A stretch of 64,000 nucleotides of DNA from Nitrosospira sp. Nsp11. Its GTDB lineage: Bacteria > Pseudomonadota > Gammaproteobacteria > Burkholderiales > Nitrosomonadaceae. The stretch is taken from the NCBI RefSeq assembly GCF_900142705.1, contig NZ_FRBV01000016.1, forward strand, positions 1 through 64,000, written 5' to 3'. The position numbers were made by a program, and so were the translations under genes. This document shows, piece by piece, positions 1-9,320 of this stretch (positions within the stretch are counted from its first letter, which is position 1; each line of letters opens with the position of its first letter). The notes under the pieces were generated by a model that was given only the letters and a program-made list of their open reading frames with translations, was not told the origin of the DNA and searched no databases.

Positions 1-2427
1 CTGGACCTGTCGGGCGATCCGTCATTTACCGCGCTGCTCGAGCGCGTGCGCAGGGTGGCAACCGAGGCGTACGCGCATCAGGATCTCCCCTTCGAGATGC
101 TGGTGGCCAGGCTCGCCCCAGCACGACATCTGAGCCAGGCGCCGCTCTTTCAGGTGATGTTCAACCTGCTCAATATCGATGGACGCATGCCTGACGAACC
201 TGACGATGAGAATACTGAACTCGATGCAGCGGCTGATTTCGACTCCGATGAGGAATCAGCAAAATTCGACCTCACCCTCTATGCCATCGAGTACGATCGG
301 AACATCCGGCTCCATGCAGTCTATGCACGCGATCTTTTTGAGCCCGATACCGTCAGATACATGCTAGACCACTTTACCAATCTCCTGGAAGCAATCCCCG
401 CCGACCCCGACGTGCCGCTCGCGCAATTGCGCCCCACCCGTCAGATACCTTCAGGAAAAAACGTTGTTACACCCAGGAATCCATTTATAACGTTCTCTGG
501 GCAGGCGATCGAACAATCGATAGGAAGCCGTTTTCGGGAGCAGGCAACGCGTTATCCTGATAACACCGCGGTCAAGACTAAAAATGAGCAGTGGACTTAT
601 ACACAACTGGAGAGGCTTTCCAATCGAGTCGCCAATGCCATTCTCGCCGTGCGCGGAGATGGTGAGGAGCGGGTCGCCCTGTTTTTCCGCCATGGCGCAT
701 CCACGATCGCGGCGATGCTTGGAGTGCTAAAGGCAGGCAAGACGTATGTCCCGCTCGACCCTGCTCATCCTCTGCCCCGAATTAACAGGCTTATAGCCGA
801 TTCCACGGCAGCCGCCGTCCTGACAGATATCGAAGACTTTTCCACGGAGCAGGCGCAGGTGATTCGATTTGCCGAGAACGAGCGCTTCGATGCCGATCCC
901 CCGCCAGCCATCTCGCCTGATCGCATTGCCTATATTCTCTACACCTCAGGATCCACAGGAGAACCAAAAGGCGTCGTGCAGACTCACCGCAATGTCTTGG
1001 CCCAAGTCCGGAACTACAGTAACAATCTGCATTTATGCGCTGATGACCGGCTGACCTTTGTCTCTTCATACGGCGTTGACGCTGCTGTTCAGGACATCTT
1101 CGGCGCCCTGCTCAACGGCGCTGCGGTTTATCCGGTTTCTGTGCGGGAGCATGGCATCGCGGCACTCGTCGATTGTCTCGTAGAACAGGAGATTACGGTT
1201 TTTCATTCGGCCCCGACTATATTTCGCCATCTTGTCAATACACTGACGGGAATGGAGCATCTGGAAAAAATCCGTCTTGTCGTCCTTGGGGGTGAGGCCG
1301 TGTACCGGCGCGATGTTGATTCTTTCCGTGCGCACTTTCCCCCGGATTGCCTGCTGGTCAATGGTTACGGCCTCACGGAGGCGACGATGGTGCTGCAATG
1401 CTTCATCGAAAATAGTAAAACGATGCTTGTGCGCGACGCCGTACCCATCGGTTACCCGGTTGATGACATCGAGGTTCTGTTGCTGAATGATGCCGGACAG
1501 CCTGCGGATGTCTACTGCCCAGGGGAAATTGTGCTGCGCGGTCTCTTCGTCGCCATGGGTTATTGGCGGCAGGATAGTATTGCAGCATTTCCATCGAAGA
1601 GCGGAGGACGGCGAATTTACCGCACGGGCGATCTCGGACGCCGGCTTCCGGATGACAGCATCGAGTTCATCGGGCGGCGGGATTTTCAGGTGAAAATTCG
1701 TGGCTATCGCATCGAACCGGGCGAGATCGAAAACCACCTCCTCCAATTTCCTGATGTAAAACAAGCGGTGGTCATCGCGCAGGAATACGCTGGCGATTGG
1801 CGGCTGGTCGCGTATGTCTCGACAGGTTGGGCGAACACGGCGGATTCGACGAATTTGGGCCAACCACCAACCGACGGAGACCTGCGCCGGCATCTCGCTC
1901 CTCGGTTGCCCGATTATATGGTGCCGTCATTATTCGTTATACTTGAAGAGTTGCCCACAACACCCAGCGGCAAGATCAATCGGCTGGCGCTGCCGGTGCC
2001 AGAAATACGGGACCACGGGCTTGTTTTGCCTCATGCGCCTGCTGAGGCAAAGCTTGTGGCGATTTGGGAGCAGATACTGGGAATCGGACACATCGGTATT
2101 AGCGACAATTTCTTCACCCTGGGAGGGCACTCCCTCCTGGCAACCCAGGTAATATCACGGTTACGCGACGAATTCGGTGTAGAAGTTCCGCTGCAACAGA
2201 TTTTTGAGACCCCCACTATCGCCGATCTGGCCTCAGTGGTGACGAAAGCGCAGACGGAAAATACATCTTTGCCAAAGATCGAGCCACTACCGCGCTGGCG
2301 TCATCGGGCAAAAGTTTCCGCGCTCGGAGAGCCTGTGTTTTCCAAAGAACTCAAGGCGCTGCTGGATCGCTTTGCCGCCAATGACATGATCCTGAATCCG
2401 GCAGCTGACCACTCATTTGTTAGCTAG
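1..2427 (+). CDS. Nonribosomal peptide synthetase, C-terminal part (C-A-PCP), 5' truncated by window
   Basis: The reading frame is open from base 1, so the upstream part of the synthetase lies outside. The first ~150 residues are the end of a condensation domain (HQDLPFEMLV, PLFQVMFN). An adenylation domain follows: A3 core YTSGSTGEPKGV near residue 311, NGYGLTEA, YRTGDLGRRL and the KIRGYRIEPGEIE stretch at 540-577, PSGKINR. A carrier domain follows with LGGHSLL; its phosphopantetheine serine is residue 711. After it come about 95 residues with no thioesterase or reductase motif, so release must be done by another protein or by spontaneous cyclisation. By hand alignment to GrsA the specificity residues read roughly D-A-Q-H-V-G-G-M-V, which I cannot assign to an amino acid. 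The Sfp-type transferase at 3197 is the natural activator of this carrier domain. Confidence 0.95.
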   Translation: MDLSGDPSFTALLERVRRVATEAYAHQDLPFEMLVARLAPARHLSQAPLFQVMFNLLNIDGRMPDEPDDENTELDAAADFDSDEESAKFDLTLYAIEYDRNIRLHAVYARDLFEPDTVRYMLDHFTNLLEAIPADPDVPLAQLRPTRQIPSGKNVVTPRNPFITFSGQAIEQSIGSRFREQATRYPDNTAVKTKNEQWTYTQLERLSNRVANAILAVRGDGEERVALFFRHGASTIAAMLGVLKAGKTYVPLDPAHPLPRINRLIADSTAAAVLTDIEDFSTEQAQVIRFAENERFDADPPPAISPDRIAYILYTSGSTGEPKGVVQTHRNVLAQVRNYSNNLHLCADDRLTFVSSYGVDAAVQDIFGALLNGAAVYPVSVREHGIAALVDCLVEQEITVFHSAPTIFRHLVNTLTGMEHLEKIRLVVLGGEAVYRRDVDSFRAHFPPDCLLVNGYGLTEATMVLQCFIENSKTMLVRDAVPIGYPVDDIEVLLLNDAGQPADVYCPGEIVLRGLFVAMGYWRQDSIAAFPSKSGGRRIYRTGDLGRRLPDDSIEFIGRRDFQVKIRGYRIEPGEIENHLLQFPDVKQAVVIAQEYAGDWRLVAYVSTGWANTADSTNLGQPPTDGDLRRHLAPRLPDYMVPSLFVILEELPTTPSGKINRLALPVPEIRDHGLVLPHAPAEAKLVAIWEQILGIGHIGISDNFFTLGGHSLLATQVISRLRDEFGVEVPLQQIFETPTIADLASVVTKAQTENTSLPKIEPLPRWRHRAKVSALGEPVFSKELKALLDRFAANDMILNPAADHSFVS

Positions 2428-2530
2428 GCACTATCACTGAAAAGGATTTTTCGTACCCCGTAAGCTTCACCTTTCTGGTTAGCTCGCTACGGGGCAAATT
2501 CAGGATGATGCATTTTGAGGAGAAAGCACA

Positions 2531-3166
2531 ATGAACGCGATACAGCAGATAGAAAACCCGGAAATAAAGCTCATAGAAGGGGATGGGGATGAAGTCACTC
2601 TCCTCATCGAAGACGGTCAGGCGATGCAAGGGTGGGAAACGGCGTTGATGTGGGAATCGGCGGACATTCTCTGCAAATATGGCTCGCAGTTCCTGGAGGT
2701 GGGCCTGGGGCTGGGCATCTCGGCACTACGCATCGCAGGCAACCCAGCCACGCGGCATCATACCGTAATCGAAAAATTTCCCCAGGTGATAGAACTCTTC
2801 CGCGAGCGAAATCCGTCGCTGCCGCCAGCGCTGGAGATCGTTCACGCGGATTTTTTTGAATATATCCATGAGATCGAACCGGAGAGCCTCGACGGCATTT
2901 TTTTCGATCCCTACCTTGTTCCCGTGACATTGTGGGACGATGAGGGGCTATGGGCGGAAGTCATGCCTGCGGTTACGCGCGCCCTGCGGCGAGGGGGCGT
3001 TTTCATCCCCTGTTTCTCCACGCGGCCGGTACTACGTTGGCAGTTCGTCCATCACTTCGATCGCATCGTCGTGGAGCGTCGGTCCTATGCGTCATACGCA
3101 ACTACCGATTATGTCAAAAGCGACACCGGAGACGCCTATATTCAGTGCTTCGTGCGGACTGGTTGA
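2531..3166 (+). CDS. SAM-dependent methyltransferase, guanidinoacetate N-methyltransferase/RMT2-like
   Basis: 211 residues. The QGWETALMWE segment resembles the substrate-side helix of GAMT and RMT2 enzymes. It is followed by the class I SAM-binding glycine motif FLEVGLGLGIS, an acidic residue in TVIEK, DGIFFDPY (the motif IV region) and a late GGVFIPC strand. A good ribosome site, GAGGAGA, lies 7 bases before the ATG. The gene starts about 100 bases after the NRPS stop on the same strand and probably belongs to the same operon. Family members methylate guanidino or arginine delta-nitrogen groups. An arginine-like or guanidino residue in the peptide, or its precursor, is therefore a reasonable but unproven substrate. 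The fold assignment is firm; the substrate is inference. Confidence 0.8.
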   Translation: MNAIQQIENPEIKLIEGDGDEVTLLIEDGQAMQGWETALMWESADILCKYGSQFLEVGLGLGISALRIAGNPATRHHTVIEKFPQVIELFRERNPSLPPALEIVHADFFEYIHEIEPESLDGIFFDPYLVPVTLWDDEGLWAEVMPAVTRALRRGGVFIPCFSTRPVLRWQFVHHFDRIVVERRSYASYATTDYVKSDTGDAYIQCFVRTG

Positions 3167-3196
3167 GTCCGCGACAGTCTGACTCAGAGCTTTCTC

Positions 3197-3988
3197 TTAC
3201 ACCAGGGATATCCGCCGCAACAACGTGCCTGAGCCGTATTGACGCAACTCGACTATTTTACAGGCGCGGTTAACGGCAAGACAGCCCAGCGTATCCCGAT
3301 CGGGCTCAAAAATCATCAGCCGCCATGAGGCCGGGGCAGCAGCGTCATCGGAGTCGAAGAGAACCCTTGGCTCCATTCCTTCTTTTCCCATCGGGAGACT
3401 GATTTCGAAGCTGTTCAACGACTTTGAAAGCCCTCGGCCAAGCGCCTTTATGTAAGCCTCCTTGCAAACCCATAGTGTGAAGAATGCACTATTCCACGCC
3501 TGAGAATCCGTCGCCGATAGCCAGTCTTGTTCGCCGGCAGCAAAATATGAAGAAATTGATGCAAGTCCAGCAGAATCGCGGATGACTTCAACGTCCACCC
3601 CAACCTCGGCTTCGTGCGCGATCGCGTGGAGTATGTAGTTGCCGGAATGCGTTACATTGAACTGGACAGGACTGGGCGGATATTGGAGAAATGGTTTACC
3701 GTATTGGTTCTGCTTGAATCGGATGAGAGCAGGCTCGGAATCCGTGTATTGCGCCAACAAGCAACGCAGAGAAGCACGTCCCAGGACGAATCGAACCCGA
3801 TCGTGATCGAGATGGAACCGATTTGCCCGGTGCCGCTCTTCCTCGTCGAGAACGGATAGATGATGATCGAACGGAATCGTGGTGTCCGCGACGGACATAT
3901 ACCAGAGGTGGACTGTCCCTACAGGCAATTCAGTGGGCAGCAACTCAAGGGGTAGTTCTGGGGTTGATACCGAACTTGCAGAATTCAT
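3197..3988 (-). CDS. 4'-phosphopantetheinyl transferase, Sfp type
   Basis: Transfers the phosphopantetheine arm of CoA to carrier proteins such as the PCP domain of the neighbouring NRPS. Family motifs are clear: QFNVTHSGNYILHAIA, then VGVDVEVI (the GxDxE magnesium site) and WVCKEAYIKALGRGL (the (W/F)xxKEAxxKxxG motif). The frame is open back to 4150, but that long form would overlap the permease gene by 88 bases and adds a non-homologous head. I therefore take the ATG at 3988 (263 residues), which is close to the usual 220-260. A TTG near 4056 is another option. It is convergent with the NRPS-methyltransferase pair. Function is confident; the exact start is not. Confidence 0.9.
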   Translation of the reverse strand: MNSASSVSTPELPLELLPTELPVGTVHLWYMSVADTTIPFDHHLSVLDEEERHRANRFHLDHDRVRFVLGRASLRCLLAQYTDSEPALIRFKQNQYGKPFLQYPPSPVQFNVTHSGNYILHAIAHEAEVGVDVEVIRDSAGLASISSYFAAGEQDWLSATDSQAWNSAFFTLWVCKEAYIKALGRGLSKSLNSFEISLPMGKEGMEPRVLFDSDDAAAPASWRLMIFEPDRDTLGCLAVNRACKIVELRQYGSGTLLRRISLV

Positions 3989-4062
3989 CCCCTGGTAGGT
4001 AACGCGCAATACTGGAACAGGTTCATCAAATGGCGCCTCCGTTTGAGATAGAGTCGAAACGA

Positions 4063-5040
4063 TCAATGCTTTCTCGACAGTAACATCAACAGCATCGGTA
4101 CGCCCAGCAATGCCGTCAGTACGCCCACGGGCAATTGCTGCGGCGCCCACAACGTACGAGCCAGGGTATCGGCCAATGTGAGAAAACTGCCTCCGGAGAG
4201 CACCGACAAGGGCAGCAGCCAGCGAAAATCGTTAACGCCCAGCAAGCGCACGGCGTGCGGCACGATCAGACCGACAAATCCGATGGCGCCCGCCACCATC
4301 AGCGCGGATACGGTCGCCAATGAGGCGCAAAAGTAGATGCCGATCTGCAGTGGCAGTACCGCCACACCCAGCGTTTTCGCCTTCATCTGGCCGAGACTCA
4401 GAACGTTGAGGCTGCCGGAAAAAAGCATGCTCAAAGCCGTTACAATGATAAGCATGGCCCATGCGGGCGCCAACTCTTCAGCGCGCGAAATGTCGCCCAT
4501 CAACCAGAACAGCATGCCTTTTATATCGCGGGCAGGCGCCAGCGTCAGGATCAAGGTAGTCAGCGCCGTACAGCCAGCGGACAGTACCACCCCTGTCAGG
4601 AGCAACCGGTAAAGATTCCAGTCGCCGACACGAAAACTCAAGCCAAACACAATGGCAATCGCCGTCAGTGCACCAGCCAGCGACGCCAGATTCGTCAAGA
4701 CGAGCCCCCATCCCAGCAGCATCGCAAGGAGCGCGCCGACCGCCGCCCCACCCGATACGCCCAGAATATAAGGATCAGCCAGCGGGTTACGCAGCAGAAC
4801 CTGCAATAGCGCGCCCGCCAGGGCCAGCAGGCCGCCACAGGCAAATGCGGCCGAAACACGCGGCAAGCGCAACTGCCAGATGATCTGGTGAGGGATGCTA
4901 TCGACTGGCGACAACAGGACATCGATAATGCCGGGGATCGGGATATCCACGCTGCCGAACAGCAGTCCGGTAAACAGACTGCCAAGGCCCAGCAGAAAGA
5001 AGAAAATCAGCAGCAATAAAGGATGTTTGACGGAACTCAC
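4063..5040 (-). CDS. FecCD/BtuC-family ABC transporter permease (iron-siderophore or cobalamin)
   Basis: 325 hydrophobic residues of the family that forms the dimeric membrane channel of iron-siderophore, haem or vitamin B12 importers. Conserved family segments are visible: LRLPR, GALLQVLLRNPLADPYILGVSGGA, LLTGVVLSAG, VAGAIGFVGLIVPHAVR (coupling region) and LPVGVLTALLGVP near the end. The start codon is GTG; no ATG lies between it and the upstream in-frame stop. No ATPase or binding-protein gene sits beside it in the window, so its partners must be elsewhere. Next to an NRPS and an Sfp-type transferase, [17 protein letters not shown] uptake is the most economical reading. B12 import remains possible, since an adenosyltransferase is present at 62054. 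Confidence 0.88.
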   Translation of the reverse strand: MSSVKHPLLLLIFFFLLGLGSLFTGLLFGSVDIPIPGIIDVLLSPVDSIPHQIIWQLRLPRVSAAFACGGLLALAGALLQVLLRNPLADPYILGVSGGAAVGALLAMLLGWGLVLTNLASLAGALTAIAIVFGLSFRVGDWNLYRLLLTGVVLSAGCTALTTLILTLAPARDIKGMLFWLMGDISRAEELAPAWAMLIIVTALSMLFSGSLNVLSLGQMKAKTLGVAVLPLQIGIYFCASLATVSALMVAGAIGFVGLIVPHAVRLLGVNDFRWLLPLSVLSGGSFLTLADTLARTLWAPQQLPVGVLTALLGVPMLLMLLSRKH

Positions 5041-5083
5041 TCGGGCGCTCAGGCCAATTTGCGAACGATCAGCACCCCAGACC

Positions 5084-5107
5084 TCGAGTCAATAATCGAG
5101 TCAATAA
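5084..5107. repeat. 12-bp exact tandem duplication
   Basis: TCGAGTCAATAA occurs twice head to tail, between the start of the permease gene and the end of the HAD phosphatase gene. One of the TGA stops upstream of the permease lies in it when read on the minus strand. It looks like a recent slippage duplication. Confidence 0.9.
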
Positions 5108-5191
5108 GAAAGCTTTGTCGTGTTTTCTGCTATTACTACTACCATTGCTACATTGCGGCCCGGGCGTAACGTTCCTGAACCATTATTCAAG

Positions 5192-5854
5192 TTATCGCAG
5201 GCTGATGATGGGCCATCCTTTTTTTTCCGCATGAGCCTTGAGGGTTGCATCGGGATCCACCGCGACCGGGTGGGTAACCTTGTTGAGTAGCGGAAGGTCG
5301 TTCAATGAATCGCTGTAAAACCAGCTTTCCAGAAACGATAGCCATGTCAGATTATGTTCATCCAGCCAGCTTTCCAGCCGCGCTATCTTGCCTTCCCTGA
5401 AACAGGGCACGCCCGAAACGCGGCCCGTGTATTCACCATCCCGCTGCTCCGCCTCCGTGGCGATCAGATTGCTTATTCCCAGTTCCTGCGCGATCGGGGC
5501 GGTTACAAATCGATTGGTGGCCGTGATGATGACGCATAGATCCTTGCCGATCATATGCTTGTTAATCAATTTCCGCGCGTCCGGCGTTATCAGCGGCAGA
5601 ATTCTTTCCTTCATGAATTCGCTGTGCCAGGCATCAAGCTGGCTCCGGGGATGACGCGATAACGGCTTCAGCTGAAAGTCCAGAAACGCGTGTATATCCA
5701 GCGTTCCAGATTTATATTGCTCGTAGAATTCGACATTTTGTGCTTCGTACACTTCACGGTCGAGCACGCGCTGCTCAATCAGGAATTGCGCCCATTGGAA
5801 ATCGCTATCACCGGCCAGAAGCGTATTGTCGAGGTCAAATAGCGCCAGATTCAT
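5192..5854 (-). CDS. HAD-superfamily hydrolase, subfamily IB (SerB/CicA-like phosphatase)
   Basis: 220 residues. Motif I is FDLDNTLL, with the nucleophile and acid aspartates at residues 7 and 9. Motif II is the threonine in VIITATN, and motif III/IV is SDSLNDLPLL. The helical cap between motifs I and II is typical of the IB group, which includes phosphoserine phosphatase and the CicA/YfbR-like phosphatases. The true substrate is not visible. The gene overlaps the upstream hda gene by 4 bases (ATGA), so the two are translationally coupled; this hda-HAD pairing is common in betaproteobacteria. Confidence 0.88.
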   Translation of the reverse strand: MNLALFDLDNTLLAGDSDFQWAQFLIEQRVLDREVYEAQNVEFYEQYKSGTLDIHAFLDFQLKPLSRHPRSQLDAWHSEFMKERILPLITPDARKLINKHMIGKDLCVIITATNRFVTAPIAQELGISNLIATEAEQRDGEYTGRVSGVPCFREGKIARLESWLDEHNLTWLSFLESWFYSDSLNDLPLLNKVTHPVAVDPDATLKAHAEKKGWPIISLR

Positions 5855-6534
5855 GACGCTGCCTGCAATAATTCACGCACCAGCGGAACCGTGACTTTAC
5901 GCTGGCTGGCCAGCGAATAACTGTCCAGCGCGTCAAGGGTAGCCATCAAAGACGGCAAGTCGCGCCGTTCATGCCGGAGCAGGTAGTCGCACACCTCTTG
6001 GGACAAATCCAGTCCGCGGCTGGTAGCATGGCTTTTCATCGCTTTTATTTTTTCCTCGTCGGTCAATTCATGAACTTGATACACTAAACCCCATCCCAGG
6101 CGCGTGACAAGATCTTCGCGTAATTTCAGTTTCAATTGCGCCGGCGCGACCGTGCCACTCACCAGAAGAAACGCGTGACCCTCGTCGCGAATATGATTAT
6201 AGAGATTAAACAAGCCGATTTGCGCCTCAGCATTGAGCCGGTCCACGTCATCCACCACTACACAACTGGCTTCGCTGCCTGCGGCGAAACTGGTATTTGC
6301 GTCACAGGCGAAATATGCCGTATTCACTTTATTGCGCATATGTATCCCCGCTATCGCCAGCAGCAAATGGCTTTTCCCGCACCCGGCTCCGCCCCATAAA
6401 TAAATAAAACGCTCACGCTCCGATCCAGCAATAACATTGCCCAGGGTCTGCAATAGTTCTATATTGCTTCCCGGCACGAAATTAGTCAGCGTGGGCGGCG
6501 GCGACGGGGCGATATCCAGCAGCAGTTGCTTCAT
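5851..6534 (-). CDS. hda: DnaA regulatory inactivator Hda
   Basis: 227 residues, a short DnaA-like AAA+ ATPase that lacks the DNA-binding domain of DnaA. Visible motifs are Walker A GGAGCGKSH, Walker B VVVDDVD, sensor-like LLVSGTVAP and the arginine-finger segment LREDLVTRLGWG. The N-terminus MKQLLLDIAPSPPPTL fits the family's clamp-binding QL(L)LDI segment. Hda works with the sliding clamp to stimulate ATP hydrolysis by DnaA and so prevents re-initiation of replication. It is divergent from purM with about 160 bases between, a common arrangement in this class. Confidence 0.93.
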   Translation of the reverse strand: MKQLLLDIAPSPPPTLTNFVPGSNIELLQTLGNVIAGSERERFIYLWGGAGCGKSHLLLAIAGIHMRNKVNTAYFACDANTSFAAGSEASCVVVDDVDRLNAEAQIGLFNLYNHIRDEGHAFLLVSGTVAPAQLKLKLREDLVTRLGWGLVYQVHELTDEEKIKAMKSHATSRGLDLSQEVCDYLLRHERRDLPSLMATLDALDSYSLASQRKVTVPLVRELLQAAS

Positions 6535-6694
6535 TTACGGGTATAAAATTGTTGCCCATGAGTTGTTGGTCATATATTGACGGTTGACCATGACATGTCG
6601 AAGTCATACACGAAGCAGCGACTCTCGTGACCATTTACGGTAAAATCGCCATTTTGAAAATTGCACTCTATCTGCAACAAGGCGAGAACTCAAC

Positions 6695-7759
6695 TTGACG
6701 TCATCCAATTTCGAAAACCCCAATCCTGACTCTATCCATCTATCCTACCAAGACGCAGGCGTGGACATCAACGCAGGCGACCGCCTGGTGGAGAATATCA
6801 AGCCCTATGCCAAGTGTACCATGCGTCCGGAAGTGCTCGCCGGCATAGGCGGCTTCGGGGCATTGTTCGAGATTTCAAAAAAATATCGTAACCCGGTGCT
6901 GGTATCGGGCACCGATGGCGTGGGTACCAAGTTGAAGCTTGCATTCCAATCCGGCCAGCACGACAGTATCGGTATCGACCTGGTGGCAATGAGTGTAAAC
7001 GACATTCTGGTGCAAGGCGCGGAACCGTTGTTCTTCCTGGACTATTTCGCGTGCGGCAAACTGGACGTGGAAACAGCCACCCGCGTTGTAAAAGGCATTG
7101 CAAAGGGCTGTGAACAGGCAGGATGCGCCTTGATTGGCGGCGAGACGGCCGAAATGCCGGGCATGTACCCGGAGGGGGAATACGATCTTGCCGGCTTTGC
7201 GGTAGGCGCCGTCGAGAAAGACCAGATTATAACCGGCTTGACCATTCGGGAAGGTGATGCGGTATTGGGACTTGCTTCCAGCGGCGCACATTCCAACGGC
7301 TATTCGCTGATCCGCAAGATTATCGAAAAAAATAATACGGACTTGTCAGCGGATTTCCACGGTAAAGCGTTAATTGATGTCATCATGGCGCCGACGCGCA
7401 TTTATGTAAAACCGTTGCTCGAACTGATGAAGCATCTGCCGGTCAAAGGCATGGCACATATCACAGGCGGCGGTTTGACGGAAAACATCCCGCGGGTCCT
7501 GCCGAAAGGCCTCACGGCGATATTGAAACACGATGCATGGGACATGCCTCCGCTTTTCCACTGGCTGCGGCTGCAAGGCAATGTGAACGAACAGGAAATG
7601 CAGCGTGTGTTCAACTGCGGCATTGGCATGGCGCTGGTAGTGGCGCCGGAATTTGCCGATACTGCAATGCGGCTTTTGCGATCTGCGGGCGAGACTGTGT
7701 GGCATATAGGTACGATTCGGCAGCGCCAGGCAGATGAAGCGCAAACAATCATCGAGTAA
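6695..7759 (+). CDS. purM: Phosphoribosylformylglycinamidine cyclo-ligase (AIR synthetase)
   Basis: 354 residues. It converts FGAM to AIR with ATP, step five of purine synthesis. Recognised by [17 protein letters not shown] at the head, [11 protein letters not shown], the [14 protein letters not shown] phosphate-binding loop, [29 protein letters not shown] and [18 protein letters not shown]. The start is TTG at 6695; there is no ATG in the N-terminal region, and AAGGCGAG lies about 9 bases upstream. It is followed by purN 45 bases later. Confidence 0.96.
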   Translation: MTSSNFENPNPDSIHLSYQDAGVDINAGDRLVENIKPYAKCTMRPEVLAGIGGFGALFEISKKYRNPVLVSGTDGVGTKLKLAFQSGQHDSIGIDLVAMSVNDILVQGAEPLFFLDYFACGKLDVETATRVVKGIAKGCEQAGCALIGGETAEMPGMYPEGEYDLAGFAVGAVEKDQIITGLTIREGDAVLGLASSGAHSNGYSLIRKIIEKNNTDLSADFHGKALIDVIMAPTRIYVKPLLELMKHLPVKGMAHITGGGLTENIPRVLPKGLTAILKHDAWDMPPLFHWLRLQGNVNEQEMQRVFNCGIGMALVVAPEFADTAMRLLRSAGETVWHIGTIRQRQADEAQTIIE

Positions 7760-7804
7760 TCGGCAGTGCGTGTAAAGAATAAGCCGGGTCCCGCTGCCGA
7801 AATT

Positions 7805-8443
7805 ATGAAATCTCTCGTGATCCTCATTTCCGGTCGGGGCAGCAACATGCAAGCGCTGATCGAAGCAGCGCTGCCGGCCAGGATCGCTGCAGTCATCAGC
7901 AACAGGCCCGATGCACCGGGACTGGAAATTGCAAAAATGCATGGTTGTGAAACCAGAGTACTGGATCAACGGTCCTATCCCGAACGCCCGGCGTTTGACG
8001 CCGCACTGGCCGACGCAATTGACGCTTATGAGCCCGATCTGATAGTACTCGCGGGCTTTATGCGAATTCTGGGAGATAATTTCGTCAACCGCTATCGGGG
8101 AAGGCTAATGAATGTTCATCCATCATTGCTGCCTGCTTTTCCGGGCCTCCATAGCCACAGGCAGGCGTTGCAGGAAGGTGTAAAGATACATGGCTGTACG
8201 GTACATTTCGTCACCTCCCAGATGGATCGCGGTCCAATAATCGTCCAGGCCGCAGTTCAGATATTACCGGACGATACCGAGGAAACTCTTGCGGCACGGG
8301 TACTGGAACAGGAACATTGCATTTACCCCGAAGCCGTACGGTGGTTCATGGAAGACCGGCTGAAGCTCTCCGATAATCATGTTGAAGTGAGCAATGCCGG
8401 AATCAACAACTCAGTTCTATACTCACCGGAATTATACAAATGA
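7805..8443 (+). CDS. purN: Phosphoribosylglycinamide formyltransferase 1 (folate dependent)
   Basis: 212 residues from the ATG at 7805. A GTG 13 codons upstream is possible, but family proteins begin as here with MKSLVILISGRGSNMQAL. Formyl-folate and GAR site motifs are present: VISNRPDAPGL, LAGFMRIL, NVHPSLLPAFPGLHSHRQAL and GCTVHFVTSQMDRGPII, including the catalytic Asn-His-Asp set. It makes FGAR, step three of purine synthesis. The C-terminal tail of ~25 residues past the usual end is not conserved in my memory of the family. The stop overlaps the next start (ATGA). Confidence 0.95.
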   Translation: MKSLVILISGRGSNMQALIEAALPARIAAVISNRPDAPGLEIAKMHGCETRVLDQRSYPERPAFDAALADAIDAYEPDLIVLAGFMRILGDNFVNRYRGRLMNVHPSLLPAFPGLHSHRQALQEGVKIHGCTVHFVTSQMDRGPIIVQAAVQILPDDTEETLAARVLEQEHCIYPEAVRWFMEDRLKLSDNHVEVSNAGINNSVLYSPELYK

Positions 8444-9198
8444 AATATTTATCCATTGCGTTGCTGTGGGGCTTTAGTTTTTCGGTGTTCTCCGCTTGTG
8501 CCGCTGAGGTCCCCGCCCAAGTCGATATCAGCTATTCGATAACGTCTGGCGCACTCGAAGGCGAAGTGAACGATACTTTGAAAATCAGGCAGGAAAGTGG
8601 TAAACGTAGCTATGAGATCAATAGTGAATCCCGTGCTAAAGGGCTACTGGCGCTGACACAGCCCGAAAGCGTGGTGCGTGATAGCGCGGGGATCATCACC
8701 GCGCAGGGGGCGTTGCGTCCCGGACGTTTTTCGGACCAGCACGGCAAGAAGATACCCAAAATAGCAATCTTCGATTGGGATAAAAAGCTGCTGACCCTTC
8801 AACATAAACGCGGAGAAGAGCAAAAGGCCTTGCCTGCCGACGCTCAGGACAAGCTGAGCGTGCTCTACAGCTTCATGTTCTCCCCTGTTTCCGCCGTGCC
8901 AGGCAAGGTGATCGATCTCCATGAAACCGATGGCAAGCACCTCGAATTGGCCCACTATGCGGTTGGAAAAGAAACGCTGGACACGCCGATGGGTAAACTG
9001 GAAACCATCGTGCTGACAAAGCGGCTGGAAAACGAAGGCCAGCGCGACAAGAAAATCTGGCTTGCCGTTGACCATCACATGTTGCCGGTGCGCATCGTTG
9101 CGGCTGAGAAAATGGGCGTTGTTACGGATCAGATGGTTACCAACATAAGCTACGCGGACAAAATGTCCGACAGTTTTAAACAGGGACGCCTGCGCTGA
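8440..9198 (+). CDS. DUF3108-family exported protein
   Basis: 252 residues with an N-terminal signal sequence (MKYLSIALLWGFSFSVFSACAA, cleavage likely after the Ala-rich end). Body segments SYSITSGALEGEVNDTLKI, SRAKGLLAL, GLRPGRF-like ALRPGRFSDQHG and the closing LAVDHHMLPVRIVAAEKMGVVTDQMVTN match the DUF3108 pattern of periplasmic beta-rich proteins of unknown role. It is often found beside purN in betaproteobacteria. It is translationally coupled to purN by a 4-base overlap. No catalytic residues are recognisable. Confidence 0.85.
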   Translation: MKYLSIALLWGFSFSVFSACAAEVPAQVDISYSITSGALEGEVNDTLKIRQESGKRSYEINSESRAKGLLALTQPESVVRDSAGIITAQGALRPGRFSDQHGKKIPKIAIFDWDKKLLTLQHKRGEEQKALPADAQDKLSVLYSFMFSPVSAVPGKVIDLHETDGKHLELAHYAVGKETLDTPMGKLETIVLTKRLENEGQRDKKIWLAVDHHMLPVRIVAAEKMGVVTDQMVTNISYADKMSDSFKQGRLR

Positions 9199-9320
9199 TT
9201 GCAAAACGGCAGGTAATCAATATCAGCTAATACGGTCCTGTCAGCTTGTTGTTTTTACGAGCGCGCGCCCATGTGGCCGCGCATCCTTCTCTCCTTGCTT
9301 CCCCCTGTGATCGACAATAG

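Noticed and set aside
1066-1893. 275-codon minus-strand ORF inside the NRPS gene
   Set aside because: It is the antisense shadow of the adenylation domain; no ribosome site or family motif.
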